A DNA stretch of 64,000 nucleotides. It comes from Sporolactobacillus sp. THM7-4. GTDB taxonomy: Bacteria; Bacillota; Bacilli; Bacillales; Sporolactobacillaceae. This document shows positions 1-7,572 of this stretch, in pieces. The notes under the pieces are model-generated. The model was not told the DNA's origin, ran no database searches, and saw only the letters and a program-made list of their open reading frames with translations. Where the stretch lies: the NCBI RefSeq assembly GCF_004153165.1, contig NZ_SEMD01000006.1:124001-188000 (forward strand), given 5' to 3'. Numbering within the stretch: position 1 is the stretch's first letter; each line of letters starts with the position of its first letter. The translations under genes and the position numbers were made by a program.

Positions 1-63
1 GCCGGGGGGATCAGCGGCCTCGCGGCAACCGGATTATTTGAAAATTTTAAAAACCGCTCGTGA
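1..63 (+). CDS. 3' end of an unidentified gene
   Basis: An open frame enters from the left edge and stops at TGA 61-63, giving a 20-residue tail rich in Gly and Ala that ends in charged residues (LFENFKNRS). A small-residue segment followed by a charged end fits the last membrane helix of a transporter, but the fragment is too short to assign. The next likely transcription stop is the hairpin at 200-237. Confidence 0.4.
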   Translation, partial: AGGISGLAATGLFENFKNRS

Positions 64-199
64 CAGTCAGCAAACCATGGGAATCATCGTCGGTCCCGCG
101 AATATATCGTCGGTATTTGAACTATATTTAAACGGTCGTGCGAAAGTATTGCCGAAACTCAGCATTTATCATTAGTCGTGTGAATATTAGAAATAAACA

Positions 200-237
200 A
201 ATAAACCCTCTGTTACGGAAAGAACAGAGGGTTTATT
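200..237. terminator. Bidirectional Rho-independent terminator
   Basis: A perfect 15-bp stem (200-214 with 223-237) encloses an 8-base loop. The stem has a GC core with A/T-rich flanks on both sides, so it can act in both directions. It would end the gene entering from the left and the minus-strand gene at 285-470. Confidence 0.8.
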
Positions 238-284
238 CAGGATTTGAATAAATCTGATTACGACAAGCCCAAACCTTCAGGCGG

Positions 285-470
285 TCAGCTTTGTGGATTA
301 AAAGCGCCGGCAACCTGCTGCGCCGTCTTACCGATCTGTTCCATCGGCTGCTGTACAAATTGCGGAAGATTGTTCTGGCTATTTCTCAGCCAATAAAAAG
401 TTGCAGCCCCGGCCCCGCATGCTGCTAAAAACGGCAAAAAGTTTCCCATCATGTTTCCTTGCTGTGCCAT
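285..470 (-). CDS. Small hypothetical protein, 61 residues
   Basis: The chosen start is the ATG at 470, because AGGAGG lies at 484-479 with an 8-base gap. The in-frame GTG at 479 overlaps that ribosome binding site. The product has a short Met/Gln/Gly-rich lead, one hydrophobic Ala/Gly-rich segment (about residues 8-23) and a polar Gln/Asn-rich tail, so it is probably a single-pass membrane peptide. It resembles in outline the small DUF3918-type proteins of bacilli, but I cannot confirm that family. It stands alone, and its transcript would end at the hairpin 200-237. Function unknown. Confidence 0.6.
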   Translation of the reverse strand: MAQQGNMMGNFLPFLAACGAGAATFYWLRNSQNNLPQFVQQPMEQIGKTAQQVAGAFNPQS

Positions 471-479
471 ACCATTCAC

Positions 480-905
480 CTCCTCATTTTAGTACGTTGT
501 TATTATGGTTTCCTCAGGTTGAAAAATGTCATGTAAAAACAGGAAGTTGAGGCATATTATTTGTAACTAAAGACCTTTTATGTTAAAAAAAGGAAATAAT
601 ATTGTGAATGTTTTTGGAGAAAGGTAAGAAAATAATCAGGAGCAAAAAACAGCGGTATCTGTGGGGTTCCAGGGTGAGGCCAAGCTGCGAAGTACTGAGC
701 GAGGAGGATTGCGGATCACCCGCGGAAAGCGTTAGGCGAAAAAAAGACACAGGCTTAGCGGAGCCTTGCTAAAAGAATGGATAAGTCCCGGTATGTCCAT
801 TCCGATAATGTGAGGTTAAAGACGTATCAGAAAGGAAAAAGGCACCCGGGTGCAAAGGTGCCCTTTAAAGGAAGTATCGATCATGAGCTTAGTTGGATAC
901 GGCAA
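480..905. other. Gene-free stretch with a possible dispersed repeat
   Basis: No supported gene lies here. The part from about 650 to 745 is GC-richer than its surroundings and carries a 'cccgcggaaagcg' core. That core resembles intergenic repeat units known from several bacilli, but no second copy was noticed in this window. The rest is A/T-rich leader for the flanking minus-strand genes. Confidence 0.3.
834..866 (-). terminator. Terminator of the yjcZ-type gene
   Basis: Read on the minus strand, GGCACC (862-857) pairs with GGTGCC (846-841) and is followed by a T-run at 840-836. It lies 40 bases after the stop codon of the 31-residue peptide gene. Confidence 0.75.
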
Positions 906-1001
906 TTAATACCAGAATGCTGCACCAACAATAATCAAAAGAATAAACAGAACAACGAGCAATGCAAATCCACTGCCATATCCGTATCTAGCATAACTCA
1001 C
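906..1001 (-). CDS. YjcZ-family sporulation peptide, 31 residues
   Basis: This short gene starts at GTG 1001 with GGGGAGG at 1017-1011 and a 9-base gap. The product has the hallmark of the YjcZ family: a Tyr/Gly-rich head (YARYGYGSGFALL) followed by one hydrophobic helix ending in GAAFWY. These peptides are widespread in endospore formers and are made during sporulation; their molecular role is unknown. A terminator follows at 834-866. The overlapping plus-strand frame at 777-1007 has no ribosome binding site and is judged an artefact. Confidence 0.88.
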   Translation of the reverse strand: MSYARYGYGSGFALLVVLFILLIIVGAAFWY

Positions 1002-1524
1002 AGGTGAACACCTCCCCTCCAGTGATAATGCAGTATATGAGTAAATAGCCGTGAGTGTAATGGTGAAAAAGCCTATTTAGGTCTAAATGAGCACCAAATC
1101 AATAAAGAGCCACGTAACGGATTGTCGTGAACAAACAGGACGCCGTATTGAAACATGGAAAGTTTTCTGTGACGTTCATTCAGTGAACATTGATGATGAG
1201 TCATTCTGACTGCGTTTTCACAATTATTTGTTTTCAAAATGAAATTGAAGGGTATTAATATTTTAGCGCGAACGCTTAGTACCTTTATTGTTTTACTGTT
1301 CATAGCCCGTTTTTCAGGAAAAAGGCAATTAACTCATTTAAAAGTTTCGGATTTATGCTAACTTTTTTCGGAAAATGCGAATATTTTTTCTACATCGCCT
1401 GGTGCTTTACTATTTTGCCGAAAAGTAAGTTCCGGAGCGGAATTCTCCGGAAAAAAGGACATCTCTGATGATTTAAGCAATAAGTAACTTACCACCTTTA
1501 ATTGATCTGAATGCGTCAAACACC
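1002..1524. other. Gene-free stretch
   Basis: About 520 bases without a supported gene. Two minus-strand frames (1073-1303 and 1358-1657) lack ribosome binding sites and recognisable protein character. The right part leads into the promoter at 1525-1553. Confidence 0.5.
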
Positions 1525-1553
1525 TTGTACGGACAGGGTATGAGATGTATAAT
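1525..1553 (+). promoter_or_regulatory. Sigma-A promoter of the 32-residue peptide gene
   Basis: TTGTAC (1525-1530) and TATAAT (1548-1553) are separated by 17 bases, a near-consensus vegetative promoter. Transcription would begin close to 1560, directly at the cre site. Confidence 0.8.
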
Positions 1554-1560
1554 ATAGGTG

Positions 1561-1574
1561 TGAAAGCGCTAACA
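1561..1574 (+). promoter_or_regulatory. CcpA operator (cre site)
   Basis: TGAAAGCGCTAACA fits the cre consensus TGWAANCGNTNWCA at every position. It starts 8 bases after the -10 box, overlapping the expected transcription start. A site placed there normally means repression by CcpA when glucose is plentiful. Confidence 0.8.
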
Positions 1575-1601
1575 ATTATTTTTTGAAGGAGTGTGAGTGG
1601 G

Positions 1602-1700
1602 ATGATTTTATCAGTATTTGGTACTGTATGTGCCATTGTTCCAGTCATAGCCGCCATTTTTTGGGATCGATATCATACAAAAGCACAGCAGAAGAACTGA
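1602..1700 (+). CDS. Cre-controlled membrane peptide, 32 residues
   Basis: ATG 1602 is preceded by GAAGGAG (1585-1591) with a 10-base gap. The peptide has one hydrophobic helix (about residues 2-21, Ile/Val/Ala-rich) and a short polar tail with WDRYH and several Lys and Gln, so a single-pass membrane peptide with a charged tail is likely. Promoter, cre site, ribosome binding site, gene and terminator are all in place within 260 bases, which argues strongly for a real gene. I do not recognise a family. CcpA control suggests a role when preferred sugars run out; this is inference. Confidence 0.7.
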   Translation: MILSVFGTVCAIVPVIAAIFWDRYHTKAQQKN

Positions 1701-1749
1701 CGGATTAAGCAGATACACTATTTGAAAAATTATAGTTGGAATACCGACC

Positions 1750-1784
1750 GCTCATACCTGGAAAAAACCGGGCGTGAGCTTTTT
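1750..1784 (+). terminator. Terminator of the 32-residue peptide gene
   Basis: A 12-bp stem with some G-T pairs (1750-1761 with 1768-1779), a six-A loop and a T-run at 1780-1784, 50 bases after the stop codon. Confidence 0.75.
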
Positions 1785-1903
1785 CGTATTTGAGGTAAGA
1801 AAGCCGGTTTAAAATTATTTTTTTGTTCTCTGAGAAGAAATTTGTTCTTGTGAAATTTAGTTATGTGTTAATGCTACCTGATTTTATCCAAAAGTTGACG
1901 GTA

Positions 1904-1932
1904 TTGCCTGTCCAGTAATTGCCAGATATAAT
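1904..1932 (+). promoter_or_regulatory. Probable sigma-A promoter
   Basis: TTGCCT (1904-1909) and TATAAT (1927-1932) are 17 bases apart. It would drive the small frames that follow (1972-2121, 2165-2428 and the protease-like remnant). Confidence 0.55.
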
Positions 1933-1971
1933 GTCCATAGGGAGTTATTGAATAGCGAGATAGGAGTGGCT

Positions 1972-2121
1972 TTGAATCATGCGGCAACAGCTGCACACTC
2001 TGAGGTCATTGAAAAGCTGGTCAATCAGGGGATCTACAATTTTGGCTTTATTTTAAGCAGTCATGATCATGCTCTTACTTACAAGCGTAGGGCTTCTTGT
2101 TCTTATTTTTCTGCATTTTAG
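1972..2121 (+). CDS. Possible small gene, 49 residues
   Basis: A TTG start at 1972 has AGGAG 5 bases upstream. The first 30 residues (with HAATAAHSEVIEKL) look like a genuine soluble helix, while the end, after about residue 33, looks random. It may therefore be the front of a gene cut by the change of sequence near 2060. No family recognised. Confidence 0.25.
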   Translation: MNHAATAAHSEVIEKLVNQGIYNFGFILSSHDHALTYKRRASCSYFSAF

Positions 2122-2164
2122 ATTTCATTCTTTTATCTATTTTAAAACAGGAGTATGTTCAATC

Positions 2165-2428
2165 ATGAATAAAAAGTCATTAATTATCGGTCTTGGAATT
2201 TGGCTAGTCCTGTTTCTATGTGATTACGTTATTGAACTTTTCCAGATCACCAAAAGTGGGACCATCATCACTCTTTTTGGTTTACGAATAACGTCGACCA
2301 TTACTCCAAAATCTATAGATACCGATTTTGCATTAACACCTTATGTTCTTTTGGGTTTAATAATTACCGTCTTAATTTGGTTACTAATTTCATGGGCTTT
2401 CCACAAATTTATGGATCAACAAAAATGA
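2165..2428 (+). CDS. Small two-helix membrane protein, 87 residues
   Basis: The chosen start, ATG 2165, has AGGAG 11 bases upstream. The frame is open further up, but that part has no ribosome binding site. Two hydrophobic segments (about residues 5-23 and 57-80) flank a loop of about 30 residues. Its stop overlaps the next start as ATGA, so it is translationally coupled to the truncated zinc-protease-like gene and was probably its partner. No family recognised. Confidence 0.5.
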   Translation: MNKKSLIIGLGIWLVLFLCDYVIELFQITKSGTIITLFGLRITSTITPKSIDTDFALTPYVLLGLIITVLIWLLISWAFHKFMDQQK

Positions 2429-2555
2429 CATTTATTAATCTATTAATTCGTTTACTTTTTCAAATAACACTTGTCGTCATAATTCATGAAGGTTCTCATT
2501 TTTTAACAGCTCTTATATTTAAACGAGAAAATCTAAGATTAAAAACTTTTCAAAG
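2425..2555 (+). pseudogene. Truncated membrane zinc-protease-like gene
   Basis: The ATG overlaps the previous stop as ATGA. The product begins with a hydrophobic helix carrying an HEGSH motif, which fits the HExxH zinc site in the first helix of M50 (site-2) proteases or DUF3267-type proteins. After about 43 residues (KRENLRLK) the family-like sequence ends, and the DNA changes to the transposase-like fragment on the other strand. The second zinc ligand found in intact family members is missing, so this remnant cannot be an active protease. Confidence 0.5.
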
Positions 2556-2780
2556 TGTTGCCGTTTTTTCACGCCGCGCAGAAGGACACCGTCTGCCTCA
2601 GTGAGAAACTCCGGCTTCCATTGATCCGTTGCTTCTACGCCAGGTTCAGCCTTCTTAACCAGCGCCTGATCCATTTCTTCCTGGGCGCTGCCCACTTTCT
2701 GCACGCATTTCATAACCTGGGTGTGACTCATCTGAACAGGCCTGAATTCCCAACCGAAAATGACTTTACATACAAGATTC
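2555..2780 (-). mobile_element. Transposase fragment, probably ISLre2 (UPF0236) type
   Basis: On the minus strand an open stretch encodes FGWEF, then MSHTQV, VQKVGSAQEEM and FLTEADGVLLRGVKK. This order (a 'VSH' helix, a 'vG.a.e.m' stretch, then 'EADGv.lr') is what I recall from the middle of ISLre2/UPF0236 transposases. It has no start, no catalytic remainder and no visible terminal inverted repeats, so only a scrap of about 75 codons survives. It interrupts the plus-strand protease-like gene. The family call is from memory and moderately sure. Confidence 0.45.
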
Positions 2781-2946
2781 CTGGGTTCAACTAAACAACT
2801 TTTCTAATAATGAAAATGTCCAATTAAAGATTATCAGTAGCCGTCCCGGTTACTCTAATATACAAACTATGATGAATATTTACGGCTCAGATTTGGGGAC
2901 TCCGATGCTGGACTTATTGGTTTATTTTAGTGTGGAGGGGGAATGA
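2764..2946 (+). pseudogene. 3' remnant of an unidentified gene
   Basis: An open plus-strand frame without a start runs to TGA 2944-2946. It encodes about 60 residues of natural-looking protein (for example IISSRPGYSN and MMNIYGSDLG). It begins where the transposase-like fragment ends, so it may be the tail of the interrupted protease-like gene or of a different lost gene. No family recognised. Confidence 0.35.
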
Positions 2947-2995
2947 AAAAAAACATGAACCAAAACTATTAATCTTAGAAGGAGGACAAATGCAA

Positions 2996-3775
2996 ATGAG
3001 CAAAAGTATCATAGGCGTTTATGAAACACCCGAAGAAACTGTAGCAGCCATTGAAAGGTTACAAAACACCAGAGGATTGGATGCTGATGATATATCTGTA
3101 ATCACAAACAGAAAAGATACGGATTATGTAGAAGATCAAACAGGTACGCATGTGAATCAGGCAACAGGCCATACTGAATCATTCTTTGAAAAACTCAAAA
3201 ACTATTTTACTATGGACGATGACGACGGGGCAGACAGCAGCAGATTATCCAATTTAGACATTCCGGCTGGTGAAATGGATCAATATAATGAAGACTTAAA
3301 TGAAGGAAAGTTCTTAGTTGCCGTCGACACAAACGATTATAATCAAGCTGCATATTCAGATTTGAATGATTCGACCCGGGAAGAAAAAACGATGCCCATC
3401 AGAGAAGAAAAACTGGATGTCAATAAGAGAAATGACAAAGTCGGTGAAGTGGAACTCGGTAAAGATGTCAAAACCGAACGAAAAGATATCGATACACCTG
3501 TAAAACACGATGAAGTCTATGTGGAACGACGCCCAGTAAATGATCAGACCGGTAAAGCTTCCCCTGTCACTGATTCAGAAGAAATCAAGGTTCCAATCAG
3601 GGAAGAGAAAGTAGAAGTGAAGAAGAAACCCGTTGTGAAAGATGAAGTTGTTGTTGGAAAACGTACGGTAGAAGAAAACAGGCACATTTCGAAAAATGTT
3701 AAAAAAGAAGAACCTCGCCTGGATAAAAAAGGGGATGTCGAGGAAGTTGACCATCACCATCCGGTAAAGAGGTGA
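2996..3775 (+). CDS. YsnF-like general stress protein
   Basis: The product (259 residues) starts best at ATG 2996, with AAGGAGG at 2979-2985 and a 10-base gap; the in-frame ATG at 2990 is too close. Residues 1 to about 125 match the general stress protein 17M (YflT-type) domain (IIGVYETPEE, DDISVITNR). The rest is a highly charged pair of DUF2382 (YsnF/AvaK) repeats, each opening with a 'PIREEK' box near residues 133 and 200. Family members are soluble stress proteins, sigma-B controlled in Bacillus, of unknown biochemistry. No sigma-B promoter was recognised here. The gene stands alone and is followed by two terminators. Confidence 0.8.
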   Translation: MSKSIIGVYETPEETVAAIERLQNTRGLDADDISVITNRKDTDYVEDQTGTHVNQATGHTESFFEKLKNYFTMDDDDGADSSRLSNLDIPAGEMDQYNEDLNEGKFLVAVDTNDYNQAAYSDLNDSTREEKTMPIREEKLDVNKRNDKVGEVELGKDVKTERKDIDTPVKHDEVYVERRPVNDQTGKASPVTDSEEIKVPIREEKVEVKKKPVVKDEVVVGKRTVEENRHISKNVKKEEPRLDKKGDVEEVDHHHPVKR

Positions 3776-3789
3776 TCCCTTTTCTGAAA

Positions 3790-3826
3790 AAGACTGGCTT
3801 TGCGACTGTTCAAGCCAGTCTTTTTT
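3790..3826 (+). terminator. Terminator after the YsnF-like gene
   Basis: An 11-bp perfect stem (3790-3800 with 3812-3822) followed by a T-run, 15 bases after the stop codon. Confidence 0.85.
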
Positions 3827-3940
3827 AAGTCGCTGTGGTGAGACAGGCTATACCTGCTGTCCCTGCGAAGGAGCTTTTCCCTTTTTTATTGATTCGGTCT
3901 TTCTGTCTGGAAGGAATGACCGTTTTTTCGCAGGTAATTA

Positions 3941-3980
3941 AGACATTTTACCATTTCTACAGGTAAAATGTCTCTTTTTT
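3941..3980 (+). terminator. Second hairpin terminator
   Basis: A 12-bp perfect stem (3941-3952 with 3962-3973), a 9-base loop and a T-run. No gene lies between this and the previous terminator, so it is either a backup or the leftover of a lost gene. Confidence 0.7.
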
Positions 3981-4067
3981 CAGTTTTCAGATTTTTTGAA
4001 TGAAATGGAGGATAGCAGAGCGGTATAAGTTTAAAATGGGATCAATAACTTGACGTGTAAACTATTC

Positions 4068-4264
4068 TTATTCAGTTTGGCTTCTTAAACGTATATCCAT
4101 AATATCATCAAAAGAGAGTTTCCAGCTAATGCCGTATACGTATACATCCTGGGACGTTACCAGGTGAATGGATCCAGCTTGTCCGGGTAGCTTTTTCCTA
4201 TTGCCCCGTTCAGTTTCCGTTTGATATCCTCAAGTTCATTATTTGTCAGTTGAAGCTGCCTCAA
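4068..4264 (-). pseudogene. Decayed YolD-like gene
   Basis: The minus strand encodes, in one frame, YGISWKLSFDDIMDI, which closely matches FGISWEIAFRDIVDV in the intact YolD-like protein at 7573-7950. In another frame it encodes LTNNELEDIKRKL, matching LDEQEWEEIGRIV of the same protein. The two parts are in different frames and the central part of the family is missing, so the gene has lost DNA and shifted frame. It overlaps the end of the XRE-like gene. YolD proteins usually accompany UvrX-type polymerases; none is beside this copy. Confidence 0.45.
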
Positions 4265-4478
4265 TCAATCGAGGCCGTGATTCCATGCATACGCAAATTA
4301 AGTCCAAAACGGGATTTGTGATCTTAAACACATCCCACCACTCACCGAAAATCAAAGTCACCCCAACTTTTATCCGCGCCTCACACACCGAGGCAGCTAA
4401 GCCTTCTGAGAACTGCTGAATTTCCCATTCCGTCAACAGACCTTCCTCAAGTACTTCTTCGATGTTATAAACTTTCAT
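4239..4478 (-). CDS. Small protein, probably a degenerate XRE-type antitoxin
   Basis: ATG 4478 has a strong AGGAGGAG ribosome binding site with an 8-base gap. The 79 residues read like a one-domain HTH antitoxin at both ends: an acidic front (NIEEVLEEGLLTEWEI), then ARIKVGVT where the family has 'ARkekGLTQ', and late TNPVLDLI where the family has 'tNPtLdtl'. The helix-turn-helix core expected between them is replaced by unrelated residues, so DNA binding is probably lost. No toxin gene is adjacent. The antitoxin reading is inference from pattern only. Confidence 0.4.
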   Translation of the reverse strand: MKVYNIEEVLEEGLLTEWEIQQFSEGLAASVCEARIKVGVTLIFGEWWDVFKITNPVLDLICVCMESRPRLIEAASTDK

Positions 4479-4613
4479 GATTATGTCTCCTCCTGTCCTA
4501 TAAGTAGAAAGCATGTACAAAAATAGTAATCCTTTTTAAACAATTTTATATTAGTTTTGAAATCTATAAAGCCATATTCTAAACATGGAGATGATATATT
4601 GCCTGGCGGCTGA

Positions 4614-4787
4614 TCGGTTATCAACGCACCTTTTGATGCGGAATTAAAGGATAAATTTAAACAAAAATGCAGGTTTATCGGTGTGACCATGAGTGAAGCA
4701 TTTGAAGAGCTTTGGAGAAGCATATCTTTCGAAGAGAAAAAAGCAGGTAAGCCAGCTAAAGGCAATCCTTTTTCCGGACAGAGATAA
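4614..4787 (+). pseudogene. Ribbon-helix-helix protein remnant
   Basis: An open frame without a usable start encodes VINAPFDAELKDKFK, then GVTMSEAFEELW and a Lys-rich tail. This is the pattern of Arc/CopG-like ribbon-helix-helix regulators common on plasmids and integrated elements (a beta strand, then 'aeLKekFK..c...GvtmSea.eel'). An in-frame TGA at 4611 removes the original start region. It probably marks an old mobile element beside the tRNA gene. Confidence 0.45.
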
Positions 4788-5003
4788 CGGATTGTCATGA
4801 CCATTAACAAATACAAAAGGTTCTGACTATTACATTATAGCAGGATACGACCAGAGTGTACAATAGTTTTTGTAAAAAAAGACCATAGTTAGAGTTCCCA
4901 ACAGGATCGATCACTAAAAGAGGCGAAAATGTACCGAGAAATAAAATTTCGCCCCATTCTATCCCCATTTCCATCTAATTTATAATCATTATAAAATTGT
5001 GCA

Positions 5004-5033
5004 AAATAAAAAAGCCTTATATATCAAGGCTTT
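5004..5033 (-). terminator. Terminator of the tRNA-Arg gene
   Basis: On the minus strand, AAGCCTT (5032-5026) pairs with AAGGCTT (5018-5012) across a 7-base loop. T-rich sequence follows, starting 7 bases after the tRNA. Confidence 0.75.
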
Positions 5034-5039
5034 TCGGTA

Positions 5040-5113
<74 letters not shown>

Positions 5114-5278
5114 ATGATCAATCGTGCGATGTTCGATTACATATATGATAAATCGAACGACCTATATTATTTTAGAGGTTAAGCCTCTATCTGTCAATGC
5201 CTTAGAGAATCTTTTATCGTTATTACAGAACAGAAGGTGTTGTGTAAGCGGCGATTGGCCTGACTAACGTGGATTGTA

Positions 5279-5932
5279 TCAGTTTTTTGTTTTTGACAAT
5301 ATTTTGCAGGCAATCAGAAGCGCCAGAATACCTGTAAAAATGAGTCCAAGAACAAGAAGAGCTGCATGCAGGAAAAAGGTTTCTGGCAGAATCGTGATGA
5401 CAGGATCCGTAGCGGGGTCAAACACCCAATAGTTATTTCTGAAAAAGAGTTGGTGAAACATAATGAAAGCTGTATTAAAATCGAGCAAAAATAAAATTGA
5501 CGGGACAATGGTAAAAAGAATCAGAGCGGCTGACGCCGATTTTAGAAATTGAAAATTTTTGTTTTTAATATTGAAGTAAATGCCAGATGCGCTGAACATC
5601 CCGGTAAGGATCAAGAGAAGATCAATAAATGTGAAAATTTTTTTTACATCCTGAAAGTGAACTTGTCCGTGCCTGGAATAGTTCAATGACGGAAGATGGA
5701 ATTCCTGAGGAACAGGATTGATCAGGAAGTGAATCATGTAATCATAGTTTTCAATGATTATCGAACGGTTCATGTTGGATAAGTGTTCGATGTTTAAGTA
5801 CTGAATGTCGAAATAGTAAAGCGGTTTGAATAAGAGGGTGAGCAGGACAGATGCACAGATGATAAAAAGGGCAATGGACAGCGAGAGTGCAAATTGAAAA
5901 ATCCGATAGGTCTGGAAAGACAATGTCGACAC
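5279..5932 (-). CDS. lit: TIGR01906/DUF1461 membrane protein, candidate lipoprotein acyltransferase Lit
   Basis: This protein of about 217 residues has four hydrophobic helices (about 13-35, 98-120, 132-152, 186-210). It shows family signatures YLNIEHLSNM near the first helix, a loop with GQVHFQDVK (His 92), and MFHQLFF followed by YWVFDP (His 160). The TIGR01906 family includes Lit, which moves an acyl chain within bacterial lipoproteins to give the lyso form. Two conserved histidines at about this spacing are implicated in that activity. Start choice is uncertain: GTG 5932 has only a 2-base gap to AAGGA, and TTG 5923 would be better spaced. No operon partner; the tRNA gene follows. Confidence 0.7.
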   Translation of the reverse strand: MSTLSFQTYRIFQFALSLSIALFIICASVLLTLLFKPLYYFDIQYLNIEHLSNMNRSIIIENYDYMIHFLINPVPQEFHLPSLNYSRHGQVHFQDVKKIFTFIDLLLILTGMFSASGIYFNIKNKNFQFLKSASAALILFTIVPSILFLLDFNTAFIMFHQLFFRNNYWVFDPATDPVITILPETFFLHAALLVLGLIFTGILALLIACKILSKTKN

Positions 5933-6195
5933 ATCCTTGATAAGTATTTGAGCATTGAAAAACGGATACCAGCCCTCTCATTATAATAAAGAATAAGTCT
6001 GTCTGTAAGCCAACAAATTCCAACATATTATCATACCGAATAGATAAAGCTGACTGGAGTTCACGAACATCAGTGAGATGTATTACTTTTAGAATGCGGT
6101 TATTCAAGTATATTATAATAAGCAGGGAACGCTGGTAATAATCAGAGGGACCCCGAAAAAGAGTCCTAAACTTTTGATGAGTGAGGCGATGGATC

Positions 6196-7359
6196 TTGGA
6201 TAATTTTTCTTTTTACAATCCGACAAAATTGATTTTCGGCAAGGGGCAGCTCGAACAGCTCAAGAATGAAGTACCGAAATATGGGAGAAAGGTGCTGCTC
6301 GTTTATGGCGGCGGCAGTGTTAAGCGAACCGGCCTCTACGATCAGGTAAAAGAAATACTTGATGACCTCCATGCGGACGTCTTTGAACTTTCCGGTGTTG
6401 AGCCGAATCCGCGGCTGACGACGGTAAAGAGAGGAATCGACATCTGTGCAACGGAGGATATTCAGTTTTTGCTTGCTGTCGGCGGCGGGAGTGTGATCGA
6501 CTGTACGAAAGCGATTGCCGCGGGTGCGAAGTTTGACGGGGATCCGTGGGAATTTATAACCCGGAAAAAATCGGTACAGGATGCGCTTCCGTTCGGTACC
6601 GTGCTGACACTGGCTGCAACCGGATCCGAGATGAACGCGAATTCGGTCATCACCAACTGGGACACCCATGAAAAATATGGATGGAACAGCCCGTTTGTTT
6701 ATCCGGCATTTTCAATACTTGATCCGACATTTACCTTCTCCGTACCGAAGAATCAGACGATCTACGGCATGGTCGATATGATGGCCCATGTTTTTGAACA
6801 TTACTTTCATCAGGCAGAACATACTCCTCTTCAGGACCGTCTCTGCGAATCCATTCTGCAGACGGTGATCGAGACAGCACCGAAGCTTGTCGACGACCTG
6901 AAAAATTACGATCTCCGCGAGACCATTCTGTACTGCGGGACGATGGCACTGAACGGCATGGTGTCGATGGGATTCGCCGGAGATTGGGCAACCCATAATA
7001 TTGAACATGCCGTTTCCGCTGTTTATGATATTCCGCACGGCGGCGGCCTTGCCATCATCTTCCCGAACTGGATGAAGCATAATCTGGATGTCAATGTTGG
7101 CCGTTTTAAGCAGCTTGCCGAGCGGGTCTTTCATGTTCATCCGGAAGGAAAATCGGATCGGGAAGTTGCCCTTGAAGGTATCGAAGAGCTTCGCCGGTTC
7201 TGGTCAAGTATTGGCGCGCCGAGCCGTCTTGCTGATTACGGCATTGACGACAGCAAGCTTGATCTGATGGCCGAGCGTGCGATGGCAAGAGGCGAGTTTG
7301 GCCAATTTAAAAAGCTGAACAAAGAAGATGTGCTTGATATTCTTCGCGCATCGCTGTAA
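6196..7359 (+). CDS. Iron-containing, NADPH-dependent alcohol dehydrogenase (YugJ/BdhA type)
   Basis: The enzyme reduces aldehydes to alcohols with NAD(P)H in the cytoplasm. TTG 6196 was chosen as start because GAGG lies 9 bases upstream and it gives 387 residues, the length I recall for B. subtilis YugJ; an upstream GTG at 6181 lacks a ribosome binding site. Visible are the GGGS nucleotide loop (96-99) and all four expected iron ligands: Asp 194, His 198, His 267 and His 281, the last two within the HNIEH...PHGGG signature. It stands alone with its own terminator at 7406-7455. In a fermenting organism it would help re-oxidise reduced cofactor; that role is inference. Confidence 0.9.
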   Translation: MDNFSFYNPTKLIFGKGQLEQLKNEVPKYGRKVLLVYGGGSVKRTGLYDQVKEILDDLHADVFELSGVEPNPRLTTVKRGIDICATEDIQFLLAVGGGSVIDCTKAIAAGAKFDGDPWEFITRKKSVQDALPFGTVLTLAATGSEMNANSVITNWDTHEKYGWNSPFVYPAFSILDPTFTFSVPKNQTIYGMVDMMAHVFEHYFHQAEHTPLQDRLCESILQTVIETAPKLVDDLKNYDLRETILYCGTMALNGMVSMGFAGDWATHNIEHAVSAVYDIPHGGGLAIIFPNWMKHNLDVNVGRFKQLAERVFHVHPEGKSDREVALEGIEELRRFWSSIGAPSRLADYGIDDSKLDLMAERAMARGEFGQFKKLNKEDVLDILRASL

Positions 7360-7405
7360 AACCGTGCAGGCGACCGCAGGCACTTAGTTGACTGAAAATA
7401 AGACG

Positions 7406-7455
7406 ACCCCATCTGTTCTGATTAAACTTAACGCCAGAACAGACGGGGTTTTTAT
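7406..7455. terminator. Terminator between convergent genes
   Basis: A 15-bp stem with one mismatch (7406-7420 with 7435-7449) followed by a T-run on the plus strand. It ends the alcohol dehydrogenase gene and may also stop the uvrX-yolD transcript from the other side. Confidence 0.85.
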
Positions 7456-7464
7456 TATTTTAAG

Positions 7465-7548
7465 CTATCGATTTTTGCCCGACTTTTGTCTGGCTTTGCC
7501 CGGGAATTTTTCTTTCCACTTTTGATTTTTCTTGTTCACACTCCGCAT
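7465..7548 (-). CDS. Possible 27-residue basic peptide downstream of yolD
   Basis: A short frame starts at ATG 7548, 25 bases after the yolD-like stop. It encodes a peptide with about ten Lys/Arg residues (for example KNQKWKEKFPGKARQK). The ribosome binding site is weak (CCGG region only). Its place at the end of the uvrX-yolD operon, just before the terminator, makes it worth noting, but it may be chance. Confidence 0.25.
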   Translation of the reverse strand: MRSVNKKNQKWKEKFPGKARQKSGKNR

Positions 7549-7572
7549 TTGGTTTCCGGGGCAGACCGGCTC

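Noticed and set aside
777-1007. Plus-strand frame of 76 codons
   Set aside because: It is antisense to the yjcZ-type gene, has no ribosome binding site, and runs through that gene's terminator.
1073-1657. Two minus-strand frames (76 and 99 codons)
   Set aside because: No ribosome binding sites, no recognisable protein character, and the second is opposite the cre-controlled peptide unit.
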